32,280 nucleotides of DNA from Oscillospiraceae bacterium (GTDB lineage: Bacteria; Bacillota; Clostridia; Oscillospirales; Oscillospiraceae): assembly GCA_017455685.1 (NCBI GenBank), contig JAFSZH010000004.1, positions 1 to 32,280 of the forward strand. The letters are read 5' to 3'. Shown one piece after another: positions 15,995 through 24,145 of this stretch. The translations under genes and the position numbers were made by a program. Position 1 is the first letter of the stretch, and the number at the start of each line of letters is the position of its first letter. The notes beneath the pieces were generated by a model that was not told the DNA's origin, searched no databases, and saw nothing but the letters and a program-made list of their open reading frames with translations.

Positions 15995-17224
15995 ATGGAA
16001 AGAGAAAAGATCGAAATCAGCCAAAAGCATATCCCCCTGCGGATCGCGGCGTTCGTGCTGGCGTTCGTGGTGGCGGTGGGCAGCATCACCGCCGGCGTGC
16101 TGAAAATCGGCAAAAAGGGCCCCGGCTACCGGACCGTGGAAACGGACCCGGACGAAGCGGCCCCCCTGTACGCGGCCGGCGTGACGCTGACCTACGCCTT
16201 CTCCGGCAGCAGCGGCGAGATCAAGACAGCCTACAACGCGCTCCGCACCGACTACGGCACGGCTCTTTGCGGCGCTTACAAGCTGCTGGACGCGGAGAGC
16301 GAATACGTAGGGCTCGCCAACGCGGCCACCCTGGACCGGAACCGGGGGGAGACCTTCTTCCTGGACCCGCGGCTCTATGCCGCGCTGGAGGACGCGCTGG
16401 AAAAGACGGAACGGCGGCAGGGCTACAACCTCTTCGCCGGGGCCCTCTTCACCGCCTGGGGAGAGATCCTCACCCTGGCCGAGCCGCAGGAATTCGACCC
16501 GCTGCACGACTCCTTCCAAGCGGAGCGGCTGGAGCGGCTGGCCCGGGCCACGGAGGATCTGAGCAACTTTACACTGGCGCTGGACCCTGCGGCGCTCACC
16601 GCCTGCTTTAGCGTGTCGCCGGAGTACGAGGCCCTGCTCCGTGAGCTGGAGATCTCCGGTCCCGTGCTGGACTTCAACCTGCTGCGGGAGGCCTATGAGC
16701 TGACCATGACCGCGGCGGTGCTGGAGGAAAAGGGCTGGACCGCCGGGTATCTGACCACGGAGGGCGGCCTTACCCTGGCCCTGTCCGGGCAGACCTCCGG
16801 GGAGTTCGTGCTCTACGGAAACGCGGGTGAGCCCGCCGCCGCGCTGCAGATCCCTGTCACCGGCGGCGCCGCCGCGTCCGCCCTCCGGGCATTTCCGCTG
16901 ACAGCGGGCGAGCTGGGTTATTACGCTCCCGATCCCGGGAACGGCGAGACGCTGCGCCACGCCGCCACCCCTGCCGCGGGTGAGGGAGAGACCCCGGTGA
17001 TCAGCGTCATCGCCGTGTCCCGGACGGGCGACGCGGCGGAGGCGGCTTTCGCCTGCGTATCGCTGATGACCTGCCACGAGAGCGGCCGGGTCGGCGAGGC
17101 GGCGTCGGCGCTGAAGATGCCCGCGGCCTATATCCTCGCCGCGGACCCCGGCACGGTGGTGCGCAGCCCCGCCGCTCTCGCCGAGGACGGCTGGACGGTG
17201 GCGAGCCCTTACGTTCTAAAATAA
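15995..17224 (+). CDS. Membrane-anchored protein, possibly a degenerate ApbE-like domain
   Basis: The protein has 409 residues, with a short cytoplasmic tail, a transmembrane segment (about 17-38: IAAFVLAFVVAVGSITAGVL) and a large exterior part. The order of features faintly follows ApbE (FAD:protein FMN transferase): a helical region with NAATLDRNRGE, then YNLFAGALFTAWGEI in the place of the FDxTxxPL..LW motif, a helix before GYLTTEGGLTLALSG in place of the GG strand, and GDAAEAAFACVSLMT near the place of the DALSTA motif. The metal- and FAD-contacting residues of working ApbE proteins are not evident, so catalysis is doubtful. The start has AGGAGA 5 nt upstream. It lies just past the importer terminator and may rely on read-through or a promoter I could not find. 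Family assignment is tentative. Confidence 0.8.
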   Translation: MEREKIEISQKHIPLRIAAFVLAFVVAVGSITAGVLKIGKKGPGYRTVETDPDEAAPLYAAGVTLTYAFSGSSGEIKTAYNALRTDYGTALCGAYKLLDAESEYVGLANAATLDRNRGETFFLDPRLYAALEDALEKTERRQGYNLFAGALFTAWGEILTLAEPQEFDPLHDSFQAERLERLARATEDLSNFTLALDPAALTACFSVSPEYEALLRELEISGPVLDFNLLREAYELTMTAAVLEEKGWTAGYLTTEGGLTLALSGQTSGEFVLYGNAGEPAAALQIPVTGGAAASALRAFPLTAGELGYYAPDPGNGETLRHAATPAAGEGETPVISVIAVSRTGDAAEAAFACVSLMTCHESGRVGEAASALKMPAAYILAADPGTVVRSPAALAEDGWTVASPYVLK

Positions 17225-17235
17225 CAGAATACAGA

Positions 17236-17281
17236 AAAACCGCCGCGGAAGTGATTCCGGAATCACTTCCGCGGTGGTTTC
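17236..17281. terminator. Bidirectional terminator between convergent genes
   Basis: A near-perfect palindrome with arms of about 21 bp (AACCGCCGCGGAAGTGATTC and its complement, one G-T wobble) is flanked by A4 on the left and T3 on the right. It lies between genes ending at 17224 (plus) and 17295 (minus), so it can terminate both. Confidence 0.8.
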
Positions 17282-17294
17282 GTATTTTCCGGGA

Positions 17295-20200
17295 TCACCC
17301 GAAGTATTTCTGCATCTGCTCCTCGGAGAGACCGAAGTACGCCCGGGCGCCGTTTCTCATTTCCTCCGCCCGGCCGTCGGCAAAGTCCTTCAGCCGCGCC
17401 AGGCTGTTGGGGAACATGGCGGCGCCCCAGCCCCAGCGGGCCTGGTCCCGGTCGGCCTCCGGCGCCACCTGGGCAGCCAGGGCGTCGATTCGCGAGAGCA
17501 CCGCGGCGTCGGAGAGCTCTCCGTTCAGCAGCTGGCCCAGCCGGGTCAGGAACATATCCTTGAATTCCGCGTTGGCCAGCAGGGCGTTGGGGATGATCCA
17601 GTGGAGCTGGGCGTCGCTGTAGCCGAAGCCCACGGAGAAGGTCTCATGGCTGCTCATGGTCAGATCCATGTCCGCCAGACCGTAGACCACCCGGTTGTTC
17701 TCATACTCGGGACTGGAATAGAAGCGCACGTTCTCGTATACGTCGATGTCGCCGCTCCAGCACTCCAGGATCAGCCAGTCGATCAGCACCGGGATATCCA
17801 GATGCTCCTGCATGTACTTCCATTCCGCCTCGCCGCCCAGATAATGGGTCTCGGCGTAGGTCAGCAGATCGGAGAAGGTGCCGGGGTAGCGGGCAAAGCC
17901 GTTGTAGACCTGCACAGAATCCTCGCTCACCCCGGTGTGGGAGGCGAAGAAGTCGTCGCCGTGCTTTTCCCGAATGGAGTAGATGCCCCAGTATTCGCCG
18001 TTGATATACAGCGACACGAACCGGGTGTTTTGGGCGGGCACGTCCGTAAAGTCGATGGCCATAGCCCCGAAGAGGTCGTCGGCGATGTATGCGCCGCTGG
18101 CGCCCTGGAGCGTGCCCCGGAGCAGCAGGGAGGAGAAGTCGGTGACCACACCGTCCCCGAACACGTCATAGTGGAGGTCGCCGCCGTACCTGCCCCGGAA
18201 TTTCAGCTTCATGGAGCGCTTTTCGCTCTGGCTTCGGCTGGTCCGGCCGTGGATCTGCACGCCGCAGTCGATGGTGAAGCTGCCGTCCTCTTCAAAGAGG
18301 GACAGGGAAGCTTCCCGCTCCCACTCCTGCTGCCAGGCGATGTCGTGGTTGGTGTAGATGCCCTGGGGCCCGAAGAGGTTGGCGCTGTCCGTCACCAGAC
18401 TGACGATGGGCAGAGAGCTGTTCTCCCGCAGGAAGTAGGAGAGGGTCACCACCTCGCTGGGGATCTGCCCGTCGGGATAGCTCCGCAGCCGCAGAACGGT
18501 GGTGTTCGTGATGGTGACGGGCCCTTCGCAGAGCGCCGAATTTTCCGTGGGCGTGCTGCCGTCGGTGGTGTAGCGGACGTTTTCCCCGGTAATGGTGAGC
18601 GTCAGGCTCTCTGCGTCATCGTAGACGCCGGGGGCCACGTCCGCCGCGGGGGCCTGGGCCGTCATCCGCCTGCCGCCGGCGTTCTCCCCGCCGGGCGTGG
18701 GCGCGGTGAAGTAAAAATACCCGTTTTCCCCGTCCATCCGGCCATAGCTGCCCTGCCGGGGCAGGCCCCGGAGCCAGGCCCAGTCCACGGTCCGGCCGTC
18801 TCTGCGGCACAGGTACAGATCGTCCCCCTCGGCGCTGAGCCCGAAGGCGGAGCAGGAGATCGCCGCCAGCTCCCCGGGGCCCAGTTCGCCGGAGAGAACC
18901 TGGTATTTCTCGGTCCTGTTCAGATTATCTGTGAGATAATAGTCCCCCAGGTCGATCTCCGAGTCGGACACGTTCTTCACTTCCACCCAGTCGCCCCGCT
19001 GGCTGTCCCGGACCACCGCTTCCCAGATGAGCAGCAGGGAGTCCCGGCGGTCAGCCTCCGCCAGAGCGAGATAGCCGGCCGTGTCGTTGGGCTGACCCGG
19101 GGTGGGGTACAGGGAAGTGTGATATGTACCGTCCTCCCCCAACGCCAGGGACTGCCCCTCGGGGATGTCGTCGGTGGAGAGCGAGGCGTGGACCGCCCCG
19201 GTGGGCGTGACCAGATACACCGTCTCCCCCGGGGTCAGGGCGAAGGAGGCGTGGAGCTCCGTCCCGCTGCGGTTCTTGCCGGAGGCGTATACCAGCAGCC
19301 GCTCGCCCGGCTGCAGCGTCACGTCCGGGATGACCCAGTCGGTGAGCAGCTCCTCGCTGTCGGATAAGTACCAGCCGCCCAGAGACACGGGCGCATCGGC
19401 CTGGTTGACCAGCTCGATCCAGTCGGAGAAATCCCCGTCGGCGTCCACGCAGAAGGCCCGGTTCTGCACCATGACCTCGGCGATGGCCACCCGGGCGTCC
19501 CGGTAGGCGTCGGTGCCCTGATAGGCGGCGTAGCCGTCCTCGTCGTTGGGATAGCCGGGGGTGGGCCGGTCGCTGACCTCCCAGCCCTCGCCCGTCCGGG
19601 CGTAGGACAGGTTCTTTTCCAGCGGGGGCAGCGTCACGCTGTCAACGGGACTGCCGCCGGGCCCGGTGAGGACCACCGTCTCCCCGCCGGCTTTGGCCAG
19701 GGCGAAGGGGGCGGCCAGTTCTCCGGATGCGTCGGGGGAGCACCAGATCACCAGATATTCGCCGGGACCAAGCATCCGGTCCTCGGGGAAGGAATACTTG
19801 AGCTTGTCCTCCCGGTCGGAGAGCCGGTAGCCCGCCAGAGAGACCCCCTTGTCCGAGGGGTTGCAGACCTCGATCCAGTCGAAGGCCGTGCCGTCGGGAG
19901 AGAAATACAGGGTGTTGGCGGCCATGACCTCGCTGAGGACAAGCGTGCCGCCGGTGCTCTCGGCGAGGGTGGCCTGATAGGCCCGCTGTCCCGCCTCGTC
20001 GTTGGGATAGCCGGGGGTGGGGGTATCGGAGGGGACCAGGGAGCCGTCGTCGGCGCGGACCAGGGACTGGCCCGATCTGCACGGCACGGTGAGGGCGCTG
20101 TCCATCACCACCCGGTTGGAGTTCAGGAGACATACGCTCTCCCCGCCCTCTTTCTTCAGGGCAAAGGGGGCGTAATCCCCTTCCAGCTCCGCCGAGCACC

Positions 20201-20531
20201 ACACCACCAGATACCCTTTGGCGGGCACGGCGGTCCCGGCGGGGAAGGCGTATTTATCCTTGCCCGCCTGGTCGGTGAGAAAGTACCCGCTCAGATCGAA
20301 GGGCCGGGAAGAGGTGTTCTCGATCTCCACCCAGTCGCACACCGCGCCCTCGGCGTTGGGACAGGCGGTGTTCTCCGTCATGACCTCGCTGATATGGACG
20401 GCGTACCCTCCGTCCCACACGGGCTTCTGGCGCTTTTGCAGGGCCGTCACGGCCAGCACCGCGGCCAGGGTCAGGACCAGAAGCAGGGCTGTCCACAGCA
20501 GCAGTTTTGTACATTGTTTCTTTCTGGACAT
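17295..20531 (-). CDS. CotH-kinase family surface protein with four lamin-tail-like domains
   Basis: The protein has 1078 residues. A short cytoplasmic tail and TM helix (about 9-31) are followed by four beta-rich lamin-tail-like domains at about 44-178, 196-330, 347-483 and 500-616. The recurring pattern is ISEVM, DWIEI, L.GY.LSD, PGEYLVIWCS and a closing PTPGYPND. A chitobiase/FN3-like segment (about 630-702, VRYTTDGSTPT) precedes the CotH domain (about 705-1060). CotH has IHGRTSRSQSEKRSMKLKF, the strand LYINGEYWGIYSIREK and a late acidic motif GLADMDLTMS. CotH proteins are atypical protein kinases, first known from spore coats; this one should act outside the cell. GGAGG lies 7 nt from the ATG. 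It follows two repeat-protein genes on the same strand (57-bp gap), suggesting one operon. The kinase target is unknown. Confidence 0.92.
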   Translation of the reverse strand: MSRKKQCTKLLLWTALLLVLTLAAVLAVTALQKRQKPVWDGGYAVHISEVMTENTACPNAEGAVCDWVEIENTSSRPFDLSGYFLTDQAGKDKYAFPAGTAVPAKGYLVVWCSAELEGDYAPFALKKEGGESVCLLNSNRVVMDSALTVPCRSGQSLVRADDGSLVPSDTPTPGYPNDEAGQRAYQATLAESTGGTLVLSEVMAANTLYFSPDGTAFDWIEVCNPSDKGVSLAGYRLSDREDKLKYSFPEDRMLGPGEYLVIWCSPDASGELAAPFALAKAGGETVVLTGPGGSPVDSVTLPPLEKNLSYARTGEGWEVSDRPTPGYPNDEDGYAAYQGTDAYRDARVAIAEVMVQNRAFCVDADGDFSDWIELVNQADAPVSLGGWYLSDSEELLTDWVIPDVTLQPGERLLVYASGKNRSGTELHASFALTPGETVYLVTPTGAVHASLSTDDIPEGQSLALGEDGTYHTSLYPTPGQPNDTAGYLALAEADRRDSLLLIWEAVVRDSQRGDWVEVKNVSDSEIDLGDYYLTDNLNRTEKYQVLSGELGPGELAAISCSAFGLSAEGDDLYLCRRDGRTVDWAWLRGLPRQGSYGRMDGENGYFYFTAPTPGGENAGGRRMTAQAPAADVAPGVYDDAESLTLTITGENVRYTTDGSTPTENSALCEGPVTITNTTVLRLRSYPDGQIPSEVVTLSYFLRENSSLPIVSLVTDSANLFGPQGIYTNHDIAWQQEWEREASLSLFEEDGSFTIDCGVQIHGRTSRSQSEKRSMKLKFRGRYGGDLHYDVFGDGVVTDFSSLLLRGTLQGASGAYIADDLFGAMAIDFTDVPAQNTRFVSLYINGEYWGIYSIREKHGDDFFASHTGVSEDSVQVYNGFARYPGTFSDLLTYAETHYLGGEAEWKYMQEHLDIPVLIDWLILECWSGDIDVYENVRFYSSPEYENNRVVYGLADMDLTMSSHETFSVGFGYSDAQLHWIIPNALLANAEFKDMFLTRLGQLLNGELSDAAVLSRIDALAAQVAPEADRDQARWGWGAAMFPNSLARLKDFADGRAEEMRNGARAYFGLSEEQMQKYFG

Positions 20532-20587
20532 GCGCTTTCCTCCGAAAAACGGTCATTGTTTCCCCCGGAGGGGACGGCGCCGAAAGG

Positions 20588-22414
20588 CTACGCCGTTACG
20601 CCGATGATATACGGATGGAGATCCGACCACTGCGGCTGGGTCCACCAGTAGGTGCTGCCGTCGTAGTTTTCCAGATGGAATTCCGTGCCGTGATCGTCGA
20701 TGATGATCTGGTTGCCGTCCTCGTCCACGCCGTTGGTGCCGCTGGCCATATAAGGCGCGTGGAAGAAGTCGCGCATCTCATAGTAATACTGGTGATACCG
20801 CCAGCTGCCGCCGGAGGACTCGCCGCCGTGGAGGAAGAAGAAGGTGCAGTCGGGCCGCTCCGCGATCAGCTGGTTGCGCTGCTGGGGGGAGAAGGGGTCG
20901 TTGCACCACCAGAGCCGTTCCAGCCAGGTCATTTTGTTGATGGTGTCCCAGGCGTTGTCCTGCCGGACGCTGGTGTAGCACAGGTTCAGGCTTTTCAGAC
21001 TGGGGCACTGCGCCAGCGGGGAGATGTCCTGGATGGGGGTGGAGAAAGCCTCCAGATACCGGAGCTCCTTCAGCGTGGACAGGGGAGAGAGGTCCTGCAC
21101 CGGACACTCCGCGATGATCAGATAGGTCATGTGGGGCATGAACTCCAGGAAGTGCAGATCGGAGAAATACTGGTGTCCCACGTCCAGACCCTGCAGGTCG
21201 GTGAGGTATTTCATGATCTCCGTGTCCTTGTCCACGATGCCGGGAGGATTCTTTCCGTACTCGGAGGTGCGGAAATAGGTCGCGTCGGTGCGCAGGTTAT
21301 AGCGGCTGAAATAGACCCGCCAGACGAACTTGATCGCGTCATACTTCTTGTTGAGAGCGTCCATTTCTTCATTGGAAAGGCCGCAGTCGCACATATCCAC
21401 TTTTTTGAGCTCCGGGAAGTAGGGCAGAGCGTCTTCCAGGATCGCCTGCTCCTCCGGGCCGAACTTCATGCCGCTGAAATCCAGCAGCTCCGTGTCGCAG
21501 GGGTATTCGCTCTCCCACAGCGTCACCCGCCAGGAGACGTCCAGCTCGGGATGGGCCTCCCGGAAGGCGACCCGGTCCTCCGCGCCGGCGCCGCTGTCGG
21601 TGAAGTCCACGGCTTTCAGCTCCGGCAGCAGGCCGACGACGGTTTCCAGCTCGGTCATATCCACCGCCTCGTCCTCGGAAAAGAGGATCTCCCCGGTCTC
21701 CACCTGGAGGACCTGCTCTCCCAGCCGGATGGGCCAGACGAAGCTCAATTCGGGATAGGCCTCCTGCAGGGCGGTCTGCTCCGCGGGGGTGAGCAGGGCG
21801 TCCCGGAGCGTCACTGTCTCCAGTGCGTCGAACCACCGGAGCTGGGCGTTCAGCTCATCGTAGCCCACGGCGCTGCCGGTCAGGTCCAGCTCCTTGGCGT
21901 GCACGTCGTACCACTGTCCCCCCAGTCCCAGGGTCCACTGCATCGCGCAGTCGGGCAGGGCCGTCTGCAGCGCTGCCATGGCGGCGGGGTTGGTGCAGCG
22001 CTCCACGGTCAGAGAGGTCAGATACGTCAGTTCCCGCATGTGTTCCCAGTCGGCGGGCAGGTCTTCCAGCTCCAGCTCGGTGATGAGCACGTCGTGCTTT
22101 TCCTCGCCCACCTCCACGTCGTAGAGGACCGTGCATTCGGGCAGCAGCTCCTTCAGCGCCAGCACCGACTCGGTGGACACGTCGTTGCCCCGGAGATCCA
22201 GCTCCCGCAGGTCCTTCAGCTTGGCGAAAACGGAGGGATCGGTGATCCCCTTGTCGCGGAAATCCAGGGAAACGGTGTCCCGGCGGATCTGTTCTCCGGC
22301 GATGACCGTGTACTGGGAGAAATAGACTCCCGCCACGATCCCCACCGCGAAAACCAGCACCAGCAGCACCGCCACAGGCACGGGGAGCTTTCTTTTTTTC
22401 TTTTCACTGCTCAT
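20588..22414 (-). CDS. TM-anchored leucine-rich-repeat-type surface protein
   Basis: The protein has 608 residues. A basic N-terminus (MSSEKKKRKL) and one TM helix (about 11-33) are followed by an exterior repeat domain. The first two-thirds holds units of about 67-70 residues, each with a P(D/E).x.W strand (LPDCAMQWTL, YPELSFVWPI, HPELDVSWRV, YDAIKFVWRV) and an LP.L..VD strand. A more typical leucine-rich stretch follows with repeated DLSPL/DISPL turns (VQDLSPLSTLKELRYL, IQDISPLAQCPSLKSLNL). The C-terminal module contains SWRYHQYYYEMRDFF and GTNGVDEDGNQIIIDDHGT and ends in a Trp-rich tail. The protein downstream of it in the genome order (22576-23979) is a paralog sharing this whole architecture. 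GGAGG lies 7 nt upstream of the ATG. The role is probably binding of an extracellular partner; the ligand is unknown. Confidence 0.88.
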   Translation of the reverse strand: MSSEKKKRKLPVPVAVLLVLVFAVGIVAGVYFSQYTVIAGEQIRRDTVSLDFRDKGITDPSVFAKLKDLRELDLRGNDVSTESVLALKELLPECTVLYDVEVGEEKHDVLITELELEDLPADWEHMRELTYLTSLTVERCTNPAAMAALQTALPDCAMQWTLGLGGQWYDVHAKELDLTGSAVGYDELNAQLRWFDALETVTLRDALLTPAEQTALQEAYPELSFVWPIRLGEQVLQVETGEILFSEDEAVDMTELETVVGLLPELKAVDFTDSGAGAEDRVAFREAHPELDVSWRVTLWESEYPCDTELLDFSGMKFGPEEQAILEDALPYFPELKKVDMCDCGLSNEEMDALNKKYDAIKFVWRVYFSRYNLRTDATYFRTSEYGKNPPGIVDKDTEIMKYLTDLQGLDVGHQYFSDLHFLEFMPHMTYLIIAECPVQDLSPLSTLKELRYLEAFSTPIQDISPLAQCPSLKSLNLCYTSVRQDNAWDTINKMTWLERLWWCNDPFSPQQRNQLIAERPDCTFFFLHGGESSGGSWRYHQYYYEMRDFFHAPYMASGTNGVDEDGNQIIIDDHGTEFHLENYDGSTYWWTQPQWSDLHPYIIGVTA

Positions 22415-22421
22415 CGGATTT

Positions 22422-22490
22422 CCTCCCTGCTGTCTCCCCGCCGGAGCGGGAGACGGATATAGCGTCGGGCCGGAGCGGCCCGCATGGATT
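22422..22490 (-). repeat. Two GC-rich inverted repeats between the paralogous repeat-protein genes
   Basis: GTCTCCCCGC/GCGGGAGAC (one bulge) and CGGGCCG/CGGCCCG lie in the 161-bp gap. Neither is followed by a T-run on the minus strand, so attenuation or mRNA stabilisation is more likely than full termination. The upstream gene may still be co-transcribed with the downstream one. Confidence 0.4.
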
Positions 22491-22575
22491 CGTGTTTCAC
22501 GCCCCCGGAGGGGGTCAAAAGTATGACGCGCGGGGCGGGGGCTGGGTTCACGCCAAAGCGCCCGACGTCTGCGGA

Positions 22576-23979
22576 TCAGTACGTCCCGTCGGGAATGATG
22601 ATCTGGGACCCGTCCGGGGCCACGCCGTTGGTGCCGCCGGGCATATAATACATCTCAAAGGCGTCCCGCATCTCAAAGTAATGGGGATGGTCCCGCCAGC
22701 CGCCGCCGGTGGCCTCGCCCCGCCAGACCACGTAGAATTCACATTGGGGCATCTGTTCCCGGAGAGAGGCGACCTGCTCCTGGCTCATGCCGTTGCCGCA
22801 GGCCCACACCCGCTCCAGCCAGGGCATCTGCGTCAGCACGGCGTAGGTCTCATCCCCGTGACAGTAGATATAGCTGATGTTCAGATCTGTCAGCCTGGTG
22901 CAGTTGATCAGCGGGGAGATATCCTCCACTTTGGTCCAGAACAGCTCCAGATACTTCAGCTCCGACAGAGAGCCGATGGGAGTGATGTCCTGAATGTCAT
23001 TTTCCACCAGCACAAGATACTGCAGCTTGGGGAGATAATAGAGGAAGTCCAGCGAAACGAGCTTCCTGTGGCCCAGATCCAGGGCGATCAGATCCGGGCA
23101 GTATTTCAGCACCTCCAGCTGGTCGGACCAGATCTCCGCCTTGTTGTAAAACCGGGAGGCGATGAAATTGGTGGCGTCGGTGCGCAGGGAGAAGATGGAA
23201 AAGCGCACCTCCCAGACGAAGCGCACGTCCTCGTGCCGTTTGTCCAGCGCGTCCATGGCCTCGTCGCTGAGGCCGCAGCGGCACATGACCACCTTTTCCA
23301 GATGGGAAAACCAGGGCAGGACCGCCTCGATCTCCGCGCCGCCGTCCCGGACGGGACAGTCGGAAAAATCCACCTCGCGGTCCGTGGAACACACGCTCAC
23401 GCCGTAGACCGGAAAGGTCCACACCGCGTCCACGTCCCCGATGGCCTCGTCAAAGGCGTGCAGCGTCTCCCCGTCCAGCCCGCAGTCGGTCAGGTCCACC
23501 CGCTCCAGCTTCGGGAAACGGGAAACCGCGGCGGCGATCTCCGCCAGATCCTCTTCCGTCATCGGCTGCCCCGCGAAGGAGAGCTCCGCGGCCTCATTGG
23601 GAAAGATCTTTCCCAGCAGCTCCAGATCCCAGCGGAATCGCACCCCGGGGAACCGCTCGGTCAGCTCGTCCCGGAGCGCCTCGTCCGGCACTCCGCCGAG
23701 GAAGCGCACGGACCGGAGCCGGGGCAGCAGGGCCAGCTTGTCCGGCAGGTCCTCGTCCACGCCGTCCACCGACAGCGTCAGGTATTCCCGGTCGAAGCCC
23801 ACGGGCTTCCCGCCGATCCTTACGGAGGCCGGCGCCCGGGTAGGCGCGGGGGTGGGAGCCGGCGCCTCCGGAGCGGCGTTCGTCCCGGCGCAGCCGGCGA
23901 AAAGCACGCAGCAGAGCAGGAGCGCCGGCAGGGCCCTGATCAGGCCGCGACGAATTTCCCCGCATCTCCGTTCTGTCAT
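22576..23979 (-). CDS. Leucine-rich-repeat-type surface lipoprotein, paralog of the neighbouring TM-anchored protein
   Basis: This lipoprotein has 467 residues. The signal peptide ends in LFAGC, followed by a Pro/Ala/Thr stalk (APAPTPAPTRAPA). The exterior region has the same W-strand repeats as the downstream protein (FPGVRFRWDL, then FPKLERVDLTDCGL and CGLSDEAMDALDKR), the shared FVWEVRFS...LRTDAT segment, the DITPI/DISPL leucine-rich turns and a C-terminal GTNGVAPDGSQIIIPDGT. It is shorter by about two repeat units and lacks the Trp-rich tail. The ATG at 23979 with GGAGG 5 nt upstream gives the cleanest signal peptide; the frame stays open 13 codons further upstream but without a ribosome site. 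It is the first gene of the minus-strand surface operon. Function is not known. Confidence 0.87.
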   Translation of the reverse strand: MTERRCGEIRRGLIRALPALLLCCVLFAGCAGTNAAPEAPAPTPAPTRAPASVRIGGKPVGFDREYLTLSVDGVDEDLPDKLALLPRLRSVRFLGGVPDEALRDELTERFPGVRFRWDLELLGKIFPNEAAELSFAGQPMTEEDLAEIAAAVSRFPKLERVDLTDCGLDGETLHAFDEAIGDVDAVWTFPVYGVSVCSTDREVDFSDCPVRDGGAEIEAVLPWFSHLEKVVMCRCGLSDEAMDALDKRHEDVRFVWEVRFSIFSLRTDATNFIASRFYNKAEIWSDQLEVLKYCPDLIALDLGHRKLVSLDFLYYLPKLQYLVLVENDIQDITPIGSLSELKYLELFWTKVEDISPLINCTRLTDLNISYIYCHGDETYAVLTQMPWLERVWACGNGMSQEQVASLREQMPQCEFYVVWRGEATGGGWRDHPHYFEMRDAFEMYYMPGGTNGVAPDGSQIIIPDGTY

Positions 23980-24098
23980 ACGAACCTCCGCCCCTCTTGC
24001 CCTTGCGAAAAGGCGCAAAAGGGAGTAAAATAACGTTGTGGATCGCGATCGCCCTCCGCCGCGTCCCCGCAGGAACGCTCCGGCGGCGTCAACATAGT

Positions 24099-24127
24099 AT
24101 TATACCATATTATTTCCGGAAACGGAA
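24099..24127 (-). promoter_or_regulatory. Possible promoter for the repeat-protein/CotH operon
   Basis: A perfect TATAAT (24104-24099, minus strand) has a poor TTCCGT at -35 spacing of 17 bp. It lies in the AT-rich divergent region and would give a leader of about 110 nt. The weak -35 suggests activator dependence or a different sigma factor. Confidence 0.4.
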
Positions 24128-24132
24128 TAATA
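24108..24132. promoter_or_regulatory. Inverted repeat in the divergent promoter region, candidate operator
   Basis: TATTATTTCCG (24108-24118) and CGGAATAATA (24123-24132) are inverted copies with one extra T and a 4-base spacer. The site overlaps the -35 position of the minus-strand promoter and lies just upstream of the PIG-L gene start. A regulator bound here could control both directions; alternatively it is an mRNA hairpin. Confidence 0.35.
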
Positions 24133-24145
24133 CCGGGAGAATTCC

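Noticed and set aside
17274-19367. A 697-codon open frame antisense to the CotH gene
   Set aside because: It is a mirror of the GC-biased CotH coding strand with no recognisable domain or ribosome site.
20507-22462. A 651-codon open frame antisense to the TM-anchored repeat protein
   Set aside because: Its Gln/His/Val-rich sequence is typical of antisense frames, while the minus strand carries TM, repeat and C-terminal motifs shared with a paralog.
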